A stretch of 64,000 nt of DNA from Prorocentrum cordatum (taxonomy: Eukaryota; Sar; Dinophyceae; Prorocentrales; Prorocentraceae): NCBI GenBank assembly GCA_963575745.1, contig CAUYUJ010014627.1, positions 76,001 to 140,000 of the forward strand. The letters are read 5' to 3'. Within the stretch, counting starts at the first letter, position 1, and every line of letters starts with the position of its first letter. This document shows, one piece after another, positions 10,943-21,604 of this stretch. Under the pieces are notes generated by a model that worked only from the letters and a program-made list of their open reading frames with translations, made no database searches and was not told where the DNA came from. Position numbers and translations under genes: made by a program.

Positions 10943-11275
10943 GGAACCACTAAAGATGCTCGCAAACACCCTGCAGTCCCAACTCACTTTTCTGTGGCTG
11001 CAGCACTTACGTGCGCACACCTGAAACAAGCTCTACGGAGTCTCCAGCGGTATCATCGTTTTGGAACGACGGCGCATTATATCCGTACAGTCCCACAGTG
11101 TTACGGCATTGATTCACGAGGCTGGGGCGAGAGCCTCATTTTGATGACCATTCGCTTTCTATCTGTATAGCCAGTGTAAGGCACAGGCTCCAGGACCGCG
11201 AGTGATGAGGCCCCGTGCTGCCCTACCGACGTTCCTTGTGGCGCGAGGGGGGGAGGCGCTGCTACGGAAGAGGAT
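10943..11275 (+). repeat. Segmental duplication, copy 2 (family D units)
   Basis: This is the partner of 10148-10475, about 795 bp downstream in the same orientation and clearly diverged. Neither copy has a supported gene. Confidence 0.85.
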
Positions 11276-11516
11276 GAGGGCGAATGGGGGCGGAGGAGGA
11301 AGATCCGGATATGCTCGATTCGGAGGAGTATCGGGTATCGCGCTATCCGACGTAGTCGATGGATGACGTGGCACCCCGCAAATGCGGATACGAGTGAGGG
11401 TGCGGTGGGGACGTCGGCAGTTTGCGAGCCTCTGGGGAAGCCCGCCGCAGGAGCCAGAGTTTAACAACTTATGTAACGAGCCCGCCGCAGGTACCGATTA
11501 TTACGTTAAGCCAATG

Positions 11517-12049
11517 TGGATAGGTCGTGGGTGGGTCGCTGGTGGGTCGCAAATGGGTCGCGGGTGAGTCACACATGGGTCGCAGGGTGGGTCGCGGGTG
11601 GGTCGCAAGTGATCGTGGGTGGGTCGCGGGTGGGTCGCGGGTGGGTCGCGGATGGGTCGTTGGTGGTCGCGGGTGGGTCGCGGGTGGGTCGCGGGCGGGT
11701 CGCAGGTTGGTCGCGGGTGGGTCGCGGGTGGGTCGCGGATGGGTCGTTGGTGGGTCGCGGGTGGGTTGCGGGGTGGGTCGTGGGTGGGTCGCGGGTGGGT
11801 CGTTGTTGGGTCGCGGGTGGGTCGCGGGTTGGGTCGTGGGTGGGTCGCGGGTGGGTCGCGGGTGGGTCGCGGATTGGTCGTTGGTGGGTCGCGGGTGGGT
11901 CGCGGGGTTGGTCGTGGGTGGGTCGCGGGTGGGTCGCGGGTGGGTCGCGGGGTGGGTCGCGGGTGGGTAGCGGGTTGGGTCGCGGAGTGGGTCGCGGGTG
12001 GGTCGCGGGGTGGGTCGCGGGGTGGGTCGCGGGTGGGTCGCGGGAGGGA
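11517..12049 (+). repeat. GGTGGGTCGC minisatellite
   Basis: A ~10 bp unit (GGGTGGGTCGC and variants such as GGATGGGTCG, GTTGGTGGGTCG) repeats about 50 times. A longer periodicity is visible because the variants TTGGTGGGTCGC and GGGGTGGGTCG recur at spaced positions. The Arg/Pro/Thr and Gly/Trp/Val frames across it are shadows. Confidence 0.95.
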
Positions 12050-12099
12050 CGGCGACAACAAGCAGCAACAATAACAATAGCAACAACAAGAATTTCAAG

Positions 12100-12205
12100 T
12101 TTGTTCGCTCTTATCTGCTCGCGTGGCATTCAATATGCATATCCCAAACCCTGGATACCCGCCCTCTTCGTCTTCGATCGTGCTCCCTTTGGGGGGTATA
12201 TTCAG
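12100..12205 (+). repeat. Module A, plus orientation
   Basis: The ~106 bp module contains CATATCCCAAACCCTGGATA and CGCCCTCTTCGTCTTCGATC. It follows a CAA/AAC-rich run (12058-12092). Two other copies lie at 13830-13940 (minus) and 14189-14298 (plus), both next to AAC/GTT runs. Confidence 0.85.
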
Positions 12206-12253
12206 TCCTTGCTTGGTGAAGCCCTTGGGAACGAAGGGTAACAGATAACGGGG

Positions 12254-12610
12254 GAGAGAGGGGCCACGAAGGGCAGAGAGGGGGCCACGAAGGGCGACAG
12301 CGGGGCCATGAAGGGCATGCATATGGGGCCACGACGGGCGCGAACGAGCGGGGTCCACGAAGGGCATCCGTATATGGGGCCACAAAAGGCGACAGCGGGG
12401 CCACTGAGGGCAGCAAAGGGGCCACGAATGGCAGCTAGAGGGCCACGAAGGGCGACAGCGGGGCTACGAAGGGCATGCGTCTGGGGCCACGACGGACGAC
12501 TGCGAGCGGGGGCCACGAAGGGCATATAATGCGGGGCCACAATGGGCAGCGACGGGGCCACTGAGGGCAGCAACGGGGCCACGAAGGGCAGCGAGCGAAG
12601 GCGACCGCGG
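12254..12610 (+). repeat. GGGGCCACGAAGGGCA minisatellite
   Basis: A 15-17 bp core (GGGGCCACGAAGGGC) repeats irregularly about 15 times, with spacers such as GACAGC, ATGCAT and GAGAGA. Confidence 0.9.
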
Positions 12611-12764
12611 AACCAGTACGGGCAGCGAGGGGCATCGAAGGCGGGCGCGAAGGGCAGCGAGCGGCGACTGCAGTTCCTAACGAGCTGGTCGGGCGGGCAG
12701 GCCCAGACGGGCGGGTCGAGCGGGCGGGTCGTTGAAGCGTAAATTCTGTTTGAACCGCCAGGCA

Positions 12765-13008
12765 ATATGTCGCGGGAGCGCGATTCCTGAGTGTCGAGGA
12801 GCGGCATCTTAATACATTGTGAGGAAGTATCAGGCGGGAGCCGCGATTCGGTGGTAAGCTGCAAGGAAGTCCCAAGCTAGAGCGCGATTCTTCATTACTT
12901 GGTAAGAAAGTATCAAGCGGGAACCGCGATCCGGTGGTAAATTTCAAGAAAGTCCTACGCGAGAGCGCGATTCTTCCATACAATGTGAGGAAGGATCAGG
13001 CGGGAGCC
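12765..13008 (+). repeat. Repeat C array, plus orientation, 83 bp dimer
   Basis: Two monomer types alternate: one with GAAGTATCAGGCGGGAGCCG, the other with GGAAGTCC and GAGAGCGCGATTC. The AAGTAT/AAGGAT boxes fall at 12825, 12908 and 12991, giving an 83 bp higher-order period. Confidence 0.85.
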
Positions 13009-13009
13009 G

Positions 13010-13150
13010 TTGTTGAACTCTCCCCCCCCACCGGTGCACATTGGTTTTTTTCGATCGAAGTGCCACCCCTGGGGCTCGCACTTTGTTTTTTCTCAAGGAA
13101 AGTCTTCCTGCTCAAACTGTGCCCCTGCCCCCCGGGCTACAACAACAACG
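13010..13150 (-). repeat. Module B, minus orientation
   Basis: The ~140 bp module carries AACTGTGCCCC, a CTTTG-TTTTTTCTC box, GAAGTGCC and GTTTTTTTCGATCG. It is bounded by TTGTTG/CAACAACAAC words. Plus-strand copies lie at 13988-14140 and 15268-15436. Confidence 0.8.
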
Positions 13151-13600
13151 GCTCCCGCCTGAGACTTCCTTGATTTTTACTCAGGACCCCCGCTCCCGCC
13201 TGAGATTTCCGCGCAATTTACTCAGGAAAGGCGCTCCCGTCTGAGACTCCCTCGCAATGTAATCAAGACCCCCGCTCCCGCCTGAGATTTCCGTGCAATT
13301 TACGTGGGAACGACGCTCCCGCCTGAGACTTCTTCGAATTTTACTCAGGACCTCCGCTCCTGCCTGACATTTCCGCGCAATTGGCTCAGGAACGGCGCTC
13401 CCGCCTGAGACTTCCTTGCAATTTAGTGAGGACCCCCGCTCCCGCCTGAGATTTCCGTGCGATTTGCTCAGGAACGGCGCTCCCGCTTGAGACTTCCTCG
13501 CAACTTAGTCAGGGCCCCCGCTTCCGCTTGAGATTTCATCACAATGTACTCAGGACTGCGCTCTCGCGTGCGACGTCCTCACAAATTATTCTGGAATTGC
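13151..13600 (-). repeat. Repeat C array, minus orientation, ~82 bp dimer
   Basis: Eleven ~41 bp monomers beginning GCTCCCGCCTGAGA alternate strictly between two types: one continues CTTCC and ends GGACCC, the other continues TTTCC and ends GGAACGG. The two-monomer period is about 82 bp, as in the plus-strand array at 12765. Confidence 0.9.
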
Positions 13601-13829
13601 GTTTCGGCGCTCAGGAACCACGCACGCGCCAAGGACGCCTTCACAACGTGGTATCTTCCCTCTTCCTTCGTCCTTCCCCCTCCCCTTCCTCCCACTCTCC
13701 CTCGTTCTTCCCCTCCTCCTCTTGCAGGGCCCGCGCCAATTCCAATGGCGGGCAGAGAGATGTACGCCCCCGAAGGATTGTCCGCCCGTTCCGGTTTGCC
13801 CGTACGTCCAAGCCCGCCGGCCCCAGCAA

Positions 13830-13940
13830 AGAGAAATAATCCCCCCGAAAGGGGTGTGATCGAAGACGAAGAGGGCGGGCATCGAGGGTGTAGGGTATAC
13901 GTGTTGAATGACTCGCGGGCAAGTAAGAGCGTACAGCCTT
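13830..13940 (-). repeat. Module A, minus orientation
   Basis: The landmarks are GATCGAAGACGAAGAGGGCG and GGGTGTAGGGTATACGTG, the complement of the plus copies. A GTT-rich run follows at 13944-13990, as expected for the inverted orientation. Confidence 0.85.
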
Positions 13941-13987
13941 AAAATGGTTGTTGTTGTTGTTGTTCTTATTATTATTGTTGTCGCTGT

Positions 13988-14140
13988 TGTAAACAAGGGG
14001 CCGGCAACGCAGTTGACCTTCAATATTTTCCCTGATAAAAAACAGGGTGCGAGCCCTGGGAAGGGCACTTCAATCGAAAAAACAATGTGCACCGGACGGG
14101 GGGGATCAACAACAATTATTCTTCAGAAGAGAGAATTCAA
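13988..14140 (+). repeat. Module B, plus orientation (copy 2)
   Basis: It contains CAGTTGACC, AAAAACAGGGTGCGAGCCC, GGGCACTTCAATCGAAAAAA and GTGCACCGG. A CAACAAC run follows, and module A comes next. Confidence 0.8.
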
Positions 14141-14188
14141 CAACAATAATAATAACAACAACAACATTAACAACACCCATCATTCCAA

Positions 14189-14298
14189 GACTGTTCGCCC
14201 CAACCGGTCCGCGTGTCATTCACTAAGCACATCCCAAACCCTGGATACCCGCCCTCTTTGTCTTCGATCGTACCCCTTTTGGGGGTTATGTTCCTGCC
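14189..14298 (+). repeat. Module A, plus orientation (copy 3)
   Basis: It shares ATCCCAAACCCTGGATACCC and TCTTCGATCGTACCCCTTTT with the other copies and is preceded by an AAC/AAT run (14139-14172). Confidence 0.85.
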
Positions 14299-14299
14299 T

Positions 14300-14639
14300 T
14301 GCCACGTGTAATTGGAGAACCCCCTAAACAGGGAAAGGACATGGAAAAGACACAAAGAGAGGACGAAGGGATCGGAGGAAGGGAGAGATCAGAGGGGCAA
14401 GAGGGAGGGACGACGATGATTTCCGCCGCGAGTTGCGATTCAGTTTGCGCCATGGCTTGCGCCAGCCATTCCAGCACAGGTTAACAAAGGCTTCGCCATG
14501 GGTCGCGCCATAAACAGCGCCAGTGTAACACCTCTGGTGCTGCTCGGCGAGGTGTTGGAGGCGAGGGAGAGGGAATCGGATGGAGGGGGGAGGCGGCCCG
14601 GGAGGAGGGAGGAGCAGGAAGGTAAGACTGCGAATGTTC
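14300..14639. other. No recognisable gene
   Basis: The stretch between module A and the next repeat C array holds mixed purine-rich sequence and no supported feature. Confidence 0.4.
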
Positions 14640-15267
14640 GAAGAAGTCCTAGGCGAAAGCGCCATTCCATAAGGAAGTTTCGGGCGGCAGCCCACGACGG
14701 GCGGGCGATCCAATGACGGGCGGGTCGGGCGGGTGGGACATCCAGGCGGGATGCCTGAGTAGGGCGAGAGCGCGATTCCTAAGTAATCTGTGTCGGCGTC
14801 CTTGGCGCGAGCCTGGTGCCTGAGCGTAGATAGCGCGATGTCTGAATAAACTGCGAAAAGTCACAGGCGAGAACGCAATTCCTGAAAAGTGGATGTCTGG
14901 CGGGAGCGGTGGTCTAGATTAAAGCGCAAGGGAATCTTAAGAGGGAGCGCCGTTCTTGAGTGAATTGCCACGAAGCCTCAGACGGGAGGGGGGGTCCTGA
15001 CTAGATTGCGAGGAAGCCACAGGCGGGAGCGCCGATCCTGAGTACATTGGGAGGAACTCTCAGGCGGGAGCGGGGGTCCTGCGTAACATTGGAGGAAGTC
15101 TACATCGGGAATTGTTGTTGTTGTAGTCCGGGGGAGCAACAACGCTGTTTGACCAAGGTTAGATTGTGACGAAATCTCCAGCGGGAGCGCCGTTCCCGAG
15201 TACATTGGGAGGAAGTCTCAGACGGGAGGGGGGGTTTTCAGTGAATTTGGAGGAAGTCTTGGGCGGG
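14640..15267 (+). repeat. Repeat C array, plus orientation, diverged
   Basis: Degenerate monomers with GGAAGTCTCAGGCGGGAG and GCGCCGTTCCTGAG recur about every 40-80 bp. Divergence is higher than in the two other C arrays. Confidence 0.8.
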
Positions 15268-15436
15268 AGCCGTTGTTGTTGTAGTCTGGGAGGCCAGGGG
15301 CACAGTTTGACCAGGAAGCCTTTCCCTGTCACAAAAACAGGGTGCGAGCGTCGAAGGGTACAACGCGATTGAGAAAAAACATGCGCCGGTGAGGGGTGAT
15401 CAACAATGACTATTCTTCAGAAGTGAGAGTTCAACA
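15268..15436 (+). repeat. Module B, plus orientation (copy 3)
   Basis: The landmarks are GGGGCACAGTTTGACC, AAAAACAGGGTGCGAGCG, GATTGAGAAAAAACATGCGC and GACTATTCTTCAGAAG. A (CAACAA/CCACAA)n run follows to about 15500. Confidence 0.8.
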
Positions 15437-15500
15437 ACAACAACAACCACAACCACAACCACAACCAGAACAACCACAACAACTACAACAACAACAACGC
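15437..15500 (+). repeat. CAA/ACCACA microsatellite
   Basis: CAACAACAAC and CACAACCACAACC words fill about 65 bp at the edge of module B. Confidence 0.9.
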
Positions 15501-17280
15501 AACAAGCATAATCCTCACCACGGATCCTCACTTCAGCCGCGCACCTTTGGAAAGAAAATGACCGTTCTGCCCCCTCATTCTGATGATTTCCGACCGCGGT
15601 TCTCTGCTCAGCCTTGCTCAGAAGTTCCAGCCACAAGGTCATCGCCAACCTGTGAAGGTATTCGCGGCGGTGGGTCCTCACATACTCACCACACGACCCC
15701 CCCAGACCGCGCAACTGCCGATCTCCGAAGCACCCGCAAGTCATACAGAACTTAATGAACGCTCAAGCCCGATGATATCCGTTCCATGCGCCCACCCCCC
15801 AGCGACTTGGAGCCGCCCCCCGAGAATAATACAAGCAAGCATATTGTCTGGGGCGCAAGATCTTGGACTCTTTTCTGGGCCGAGGTCCCAAGACAACGCT
15901 GACACTGCTTGGCGGTCATCAGGAAGCTGGTGTTGCGATAAAAGAATGGCGCTGGCAGGGGGCGCAGGAGGATTCGGATTCGGATCCGGAACGATTGCGA
16001 AGCAATATCCAAGAACTACTCAGGGATAAGCCCCCGCTCGACGCGGCTCAAGTACTCCTTGCCCTTGGAAGGGATACGATCTGGATCACGCCTTAGTGTG
16101 AGGGGCTTCCTCGGTTGGGAGACGCCCGAGGGCGCAGGAGGAGGAGGGGGGGGAGGAAGAGCGGGGCCCATTCTCCACACCACGCCGCTCCTGCCCTGCC
16201 CTTCGGCCACCAGCGTGTGGCCCCCAGCAGCCTCATCCTGATGAGGTGGGCGGTGCGCTCGACCTGTGCGGTTCCGCTCACGGCCGTGTCGGACCCTCGG
16301 CCTCGGGAGGCCGTCTCACCTGCAAAGTGGTCAACAACTGCACGACCTATCGCAAGCCACGAAGGGACATTCGTTTGCACAATCTGTTAAGGCGTTAGGT
16401 GGGAAGCTGATAATCAGCAGCGATACCATACCCGTACGTGTGCGCATCTTTTTCCCCACGGCAAAACAGAGATCAGCATTCGGCCCCGAAGGTTGATAAA
16501 ATACACGGCCGTAAGATCCTGCATCGACGGACTCGTAATCAGTGATGTAGCAGATAGCGCCGGCCGACGCTCTCAGCGCCAGCAAAGTCTTTGCAGCTCG
16601 CCTCTTGGAACAGTTTGTCGGCGTCCCGCCAACATCCCGCTGATTGGTGCACGCGCACTCCACGCATCTTAAGATGATAGCACTTTGATTGACACTCCAA
16701 CTCGGATGAAACGCCGGTCCTGAACGATCCTCTGCTTACCCCCGATCGCATCACCGAAATCAGAATTTGGTCTTCCAAACTCCCGCATCCTTGACACGCT
16801 TTCAGACCCTCCGAGTTCGCCGCGACGATGGTCCAAGACTCCTGAGACGGGAGAGTGGATCCTGGCGGCATAGGCTGGAGTGAGACCTCTTAACCACAGA
16901 CACGGTTCGGCTTCGGTTTGCGAACATGTTGCGCTGACCAAACATTCATTGTCTTGATATGCCTTGGCCCCCTGGTTGGTTTCGCACTCCCAACCTCGGT
17001 GAAAACATCTTCCCGCGGAATTGTCACACCGAGAGCAAAGATCATCCGACTCCTGCTATCCTTTGGTCTCCTCCTACCTCCATGCCCGAGTCCACGCTCC
17101 ACCGCACGCGATGGAAACAATTATCTCTGACAGGCGATGACCGCTAGGGGCCAGCTGGATTCTCTTCAAGATCCGTCGCAAGGAAGACTTGTCAACTCTT
17201 CTCTCCATTCACCTCCCCAACAGTGAGTTGAAGCACGACCCCACTGCAATGCCTTGACAGTGGTTGCGAAGCCATCCAAC
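15501..17280. other. No recognisable gene
   Basis: Base composition is less extreme than in neighbouring stretches. Minus-strand open frames at 16331-16663 and 16539-16871 are Cys-containing but match no family I can name, and they overlap in different registers. Confidence 0.4.
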
Positions 17281-17281
17281 A

Positions 17282-17445
17282 AAGGTGTGGGGGAGGGAGG
17301 AGGAAGGAGGGAGGAGGAGGAGGAGGAGGAGGAGGAGGAGGAGGAGGAGGAGGAGGAGGAGGAGGAGGAGGAGGGGGAGGAGGGAGTAGGACGGAGGAGG
17401 AGGAAGGAGGAGGAGGAGGTGGAGGATAAGGAGGTGGCGGAGGCA
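17282..17445 (+). repeat. (GGA)n array
   Basis: A long run of GAGGAG with few interruptions. Acidic and Ser/Pro-rich frames over it are shadows. Confidence 0.95.
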
Positions 17446-17585
17446 AGCCCCTGGCCTCGTCCGGCGCCTCCTGGCTCTCGCCCCTTAATGCGCGCCAGAG
17501 GTCTGGGAGGCTCTGGCATGTTTCTTGTCCGCCTCGCGGCGCTCCTCGCAAAGCACGAGGAGGGGGGATCTCGGGAGGGAGGATC

Positions 17586-17752
17586 GGAGGAGGAAAGGGT
17601 GCCCATACCGATATCCTTCCCTCGGTTTCCCCCTTTTGGGCTCCCTGGGATGCCCTCGTCGCCACGGCTGGATTCTCATCGAATTTTTTGCCAGCGCATA
17701 TCCCGGGAGAGGTCTGGGGAGTAGCGGTATCGGTATTGTTTGGTTTCCCCAG
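17586..17752 (+). mobile_element. MITE-like element, GGTACC family (copy 2)
   Basis: It starts GGAGGAGGAAAGGGTGCCCA and ends GGTTTCCCCAG. Terminal inverted repeats are visible as GGGTGCCCATACCGATATCC against AGCGGTATCGGTATTGTTTG. The shared core CTCGTCGCCACGGCTGGATT is present. Confidence 0.75.
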
Positions 17753-17934
17753 AGGCGGACGTCCTCGTCGTTGTCGTCCTCGGCCGTCCGCGACCTCGTC
17801 CTCGACGGGACGTGGAGAGAAAGAACACGCACTTTCGCCCTTCCAGCCCCCTCCCCCAATTTGGCTGGGGTTGGGCTAGAGAACTTCGAAACCCAATTGC
17901 GAGGATGTATAGCAAACGAACACAGGAAGTATAC

Positions 17935-17985
17935 GCTACCACCACCTGGCCCCCCATCTCGAGGAGGGGTGGGCCAGGGGTGGTG
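17935..17985. repeat. Imperfect hairpin CTACCACCACC/GGTGGTGGT
   Basis: The arms CTACCACCACCTGGCCCCCC and GGGTGGGCCAGGGGTGGTGG surround ATCTCGAGGAG. Stem of about 20 bp with small bulges. Confidence 0.55.
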
Positions 17986-18124
17986 GTGATATTTTTGTTC
18001 CAACCGTCCCCTCGTGTCGGGTCCTCGTTTTGAAGAGACAGCGCCCCACGTCCACTCCTCCCTTCCTTCCTTCCGCTGTCCCCTCCTCCTTCCTCTTATT
18101 CCTGCCCCTGCCCCCTGGTTTCAC

Positions 18125-18800
18125 ATTTCGGCGCACCCCTCACACGTTTCGTGGACACCGAAGGCCCCAGTAGTTGCGCCCACATGCCGCCGCCACCCCT
18201 TTTTTGCGCACCACTCACACGTCTCGTGACCCCACAGGGAGCTTCACCTAAGACCCCAGTGATTGCGCCCGCATGCCGCCGCCACCCCCCTTTGGCGCAC
18301 CCCTCACACGTTTCATGGCCCCACAGGGAATTCCACCGAAGCCCTCGGGAGGGGGTTCGCACGCGGTTCCCCCACCTATGTCGGCACACCCATAACATGC
18401 TTTTGGCCCCACTGGGAGCTTCACCGACGCCCCCAGGAGGGGGGGTTCGCATGCGGTTCCCCACCCAGTTCGCGCGCCCCTCCTACGTTCCGCGACCCCG
18501 TAGGGAGCTCCACCGAAGCGCCTGTGATGAGGCGGGTTTCACATGAGGGTCCCCCGCAAATTTCGGGACACCATTCATACGGTCCGTGGACCAATTGGGG
18601 GCTCTTCCCAAGCCCCCAGGAGGGGGGTGTCGCATGCGGTTTCCCCACCCATGTTGGCACAGCCATCGCACGCTTCGTGCCCGAACAGGAAGCTCCATCG
18701 AAGGCCCTAGTTGCAGGGTCCCCATTCGTCCCTGCGCCCACCTCGGCACACCCACCACACACCTCGTGGACCCATAGGAAGCTCCACCGAACGCGGCACC
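18125..18800 (+). repeat. Minisatellite E, locus 1
   Basis: Degenerate ~90-100 bp units carry CACCCCTCACACGTTTCGTG, a CCCCA-AGGGAGCTCCACCGAAG box and a GGTTCGCATGCGGTTCCCC box. The same units form the array at 30778-31560. The Ala/Pro-rich frames are shadows. Confidence 0.85.
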
Positions 18801-18919
18801 CTTCCCAGACCTTCGACGTATTGGACAATTGTCAAGGCGACGGCTTCTTGTAGTGTTCGGCCTGCAGGGAGAAATGGTTGGGACTTCTTCGGACGTTGTT
18901 TTGAAAGACATCAGGCGTC

Positions 18920-19470
18920 TGGGGGGAGGAGGAGGAGGAGGAGGAGGGAGGGCCGAGTAGGGAAGTGAGGAGAAGAACTGTGGAGGTGGAGTTGGCGGAG
19001 GAGGGGGGCGGGGGACGGAGGTGGGTGGGAAGGGGGGAGAGGGCGCACGAAGAGGGAGGAGCGAGAAGAGACGGTGATGAGGGAAGGAGGGATAGACAGG
19101 GAGGAGCGGCAGGTTGAGGATGAGTGGGAATAATATGAGGAAGGAACAGGAGGAGTGGGGGGAGGGGGAGGGAGCAGTGGGAAGGGAGGAGGAAATGGTG
19201 TCGGACTCGGCCGCGCGCGAGGAGGGAGGAGGACTGAGGGAGTCTGAAAGAGGGAGGAGGGAGGGCACAGGGAGGAGCGCGCAGGGAGGATGGATGGAGG
19301 AGATCGAGCGAGAGACCACTGGCGGGCGGCTGCTGTGCACGAGTTCCGAGGGTGGAGGAGGAAGAGGAGGAGGCGGCGCAGTGAGGAGGGCGCATGGAGG
19401 AGGGATGGACGAGGGATGGAGGAGTGAGGAAGGGAGGGAGGGGTCAGAGGCCACGCTTGGGGGGGACAGC
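18920..19470 (+). repeat. GGA/GGGA-rich polypurine stretch
   Basis: About 550 bp of strongly purine-biased plus strand, with GGAGGAGGAGG at 18919-18945 and looser GGGAGG words beyond. The long minus-strand Ser/Pro-rich frame is a shadow. Confidence 0.8.
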
Positions 19471-19485
19471 CTTAGAGGGGAGCGC

Positions 19486-19617
19486 GCATCGACCCCCAAT
19501 CGCCCACTCATCGCCGATGGGGGCTCCATGCTCCGCCCCGCACAGGAGCGTGCGGATTCGCAATCGGGCGCCTATCGCCGATCAGTAGCGATACAATGCC
19601 GATTCCAGGTCGATGCT
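19486..19617. mobile_element. Foldback element, TCGCCGATAGG family (copy 1)
   Basis: The left end GCATCGACCCCCAATCGCCC pairs with the right end, whose complement reads AGCATCGACCTGGAATCGGC. Internal CATCGCCGATGGGGGC pairs with GCGCCTATCGCCGATC. A second copy of the same length lies at 40721-40853. Confidence 0.75.
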
Positions 19618-19769
19618 TCCTGCCCTGAGCCAGTCCCCCCCCCTACAGTTGCGCCTCAAGGAAGGGGAGGAGGGCCGGCCAGCCCGCGCTGGGAGCCGCC
19701 GCGGGGATGTCGGGCCAGAGCGCGCGCGTGCGCGACACGCGGGCTTCGTGTATTTTACGTTCCCGCGCC

Positions 19770-19925
19770 GTGGCTCCTCCTCCTCCCCTTTCTCCTCCTC
19801 CTCCTCCTCCTCCTCCTCCTCCTCCATCTGTTCCTTTTCCTCCTCCTCCTGCTCCTCCTCCCTCCCTCTCCTCCCTCGTCCTTGTTCTCCTCCTCCTCCT
19901 TCTCCTCCTCCTCCTCCTCCTCCTG
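19770..19925 (+). repeat. (CTC)n polypyrimidine array
   Basis: CTCCTC triplets with CTTC and CTGC interruptions; it ends about 175 bp before the LINE ORF1-like start. Confidence 0.95.
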
Positions 19926-20100
19926 ATCCCTTCTTCCTTCTCCTCCTTCCTCTTCCAGTCGTTTTGGCCCCGACCTCCTGCGGCGCCGAGAGGGCGCGGC
20001 GGGCTTTCGGAGCCACCGGCAATCTCCACGTTATTTTGGTTTGGATCCGACTTCCCTGGTCAGGGAGTGAAGATCGCAAATAGCCAGTCAGAGAAACATC

Positions 20101-20920
20101 ATGCCTAAGGGGAAAAGGGGTCGAGACAAGCGCAAGGCACAGCAGGCTGCCTGGGACGATCTGTGGCCGCCCTTGCCTCTGCTTCCTGGTCCGCAGACCC
20201 CCCATGGGCTACGAGTCTCTGTGAACCCATGTGCGACTTGGCATGCGGTGCAGCAGACGCAACGGAAGTTTATTCATAAACCGCCGTCGGCGTTGCTAGG
20301 TGGGTCGCGGCGGTCATGGGCACCTCCCCAGCAAGCTCAAGATTCTAAGGTTCAGGGCTCGGCGTGCTCTTCATGGGCCTGGGTGTCTAAGCCGCGGATG
20401 TACAAGAACACGTGCCTGTGCGGAGCGCTCTTCAGCAACAAGCCACCCCTCGAGGAGGGTTCGGCCAAGGCTGAAGGCAAAGGGACTGGTGGCGGCGGCA
20501 AGGGCAAGGGCTAGGGCGTGGAGGCGCTCGAGGTCCAGCTCGAGGCGGTCATCAAGTCAAAGGCTGGCACGGAACAGGCCAAGGCGGTCCAGATCCAACT
20601 GGCGGCAACTCGTGCTGCTGCTCCTGTAGATGGACAAAACTCTGTTCCTCACGCAGCAGGTGGCAGCGGAGGCTGCTCATGTCAAGCGGGCTCAGGCGGC
20701 ATTCGACAAAGTACTGCCTCAGCAGATCAAGCTGACCATGGAGCTCGAGAAGAGCAAAAAGACCTTGCGGGAAGCGGCGGCGAGTTCGGCGGAGGCTGAG
20801 CAGAAGTGGGCCACTCTTTTATTGTTTCTTGGTGCCGCCGAAGCCGAGTACACAGACTCCTGGCCAGACGCCAGGCAGCACCATCTACTTGTCTGTTCGC
20901 TTGTCGACTCCGAGTGCGGA
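20101..20920 (+). pseudogene. LINE ORF1-like protein, broken
   Basis: The product would be a basic, nucleic-acid-binding ORF1-like protein. It starts MPKGKRGRDKRKAQ, a basic N-terminus. A cysteine-containing segment SWAWVSKPRMYKNTCLCG (about residues 95-113) resembles the single zinc-finger of related elements. An in-frame TAG at 20512 interrupts a glycine/lysine-rich hinge. The same frame continues with a coiled-coil-like helix (LEVQLEAVIKSKAGTEQ) up to PVD at about 20630. There the frame shifts to one reading MDKTLFLTQQVAAEAAH and then QQIKLTMELEKSKKTLREA, again helical and rich in Ala, Glu and Lys. The frame ends at 20923. One nonsense change and one frameshift are therefore visible. Confidence 0.65.
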
Positions 20921-21604
20921 TGAGTTTTGTTTGTTATCTCCCTGGGTGCCGAGTTCAGTAATCATGATGGGCCGCTCGAGGGTGAGGATCGGTTCCCTTG
21001 ACTCCCGTCCACCTGCTGCTGTGCGCTGCTTGCCGTGCTCTCCCTCCTTCCTGCTTTGCTGCCTCCTCTCTCGTTTGCTTTCCCGCCTCTCTCCGTGCTG
21101 CTCTCGCCTTTTTCTCGTTCCTCCCAGCCGTCTGTGTCCCTCGCTTTGCTGGTGCTGCTGATGTCTATCCGGTCCGCTGTCATTATCCCACCTTCTCTAA
21201 GTTATAGCTCCATGGAGTGGAGGTGCGGTTCTGGCAGGTTGCGCCATTCAGTGTTCGGTTCTTGGGACTTGGGGCTTGTTTTGCTATGGGGGAAAAACGA
21301 TGCTCGAACCTGGAGCGCTTGGCGCGGCCCCAGGCGCAGCCGCGGGCTCGCAGCCAAGCGGCCCACAGCCAGGGGCTGCTTCTGAGGGATGCCCACAGGG
21401 TGATTCGTCCAGGCGGCTCGCAGGACGGCCACTGAGTCCAAGTAGACGGGGAAAGCCGAGGCCATGCTGCCATGCTGGCAGAGGCTGGGTCGGCAGCGGA
21501 GGTTTTTTCTGGGTCTCGTCTTTAGCGCGTGGTCGCCCCTCGGCTCAGGCGGGTGCGATAGTCGAGGGGCCATCCCGCCAGTTACCCCATCGAGTTCGGC
21601 CCCT

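Noticed and set aside
11469-12098. Long Arg/Pro/Thr/His frames on the minus strand and Gly/Trp/Val frames on the plus strand.
   Set aside because: They follow the GGTGGGTCGC minisatellite. All frames are equally open, which argues against coding.
13151-13600. CRISPR-like spacing of a 20 bp conserved word every ~41 bp.
   Set aside because: The would-be spacers are themselves repeated (two alternating types), there are no cas genes, and the genome appears eukaryotic. It is a higher-order tandem repeat.
16331-16871. Cys-containing minus-strand frames reminiscent of PAN/apple domains.
   Set aside because: Cysteine spacing does not fit the family, and the two frames are in different registers without a consistent order.
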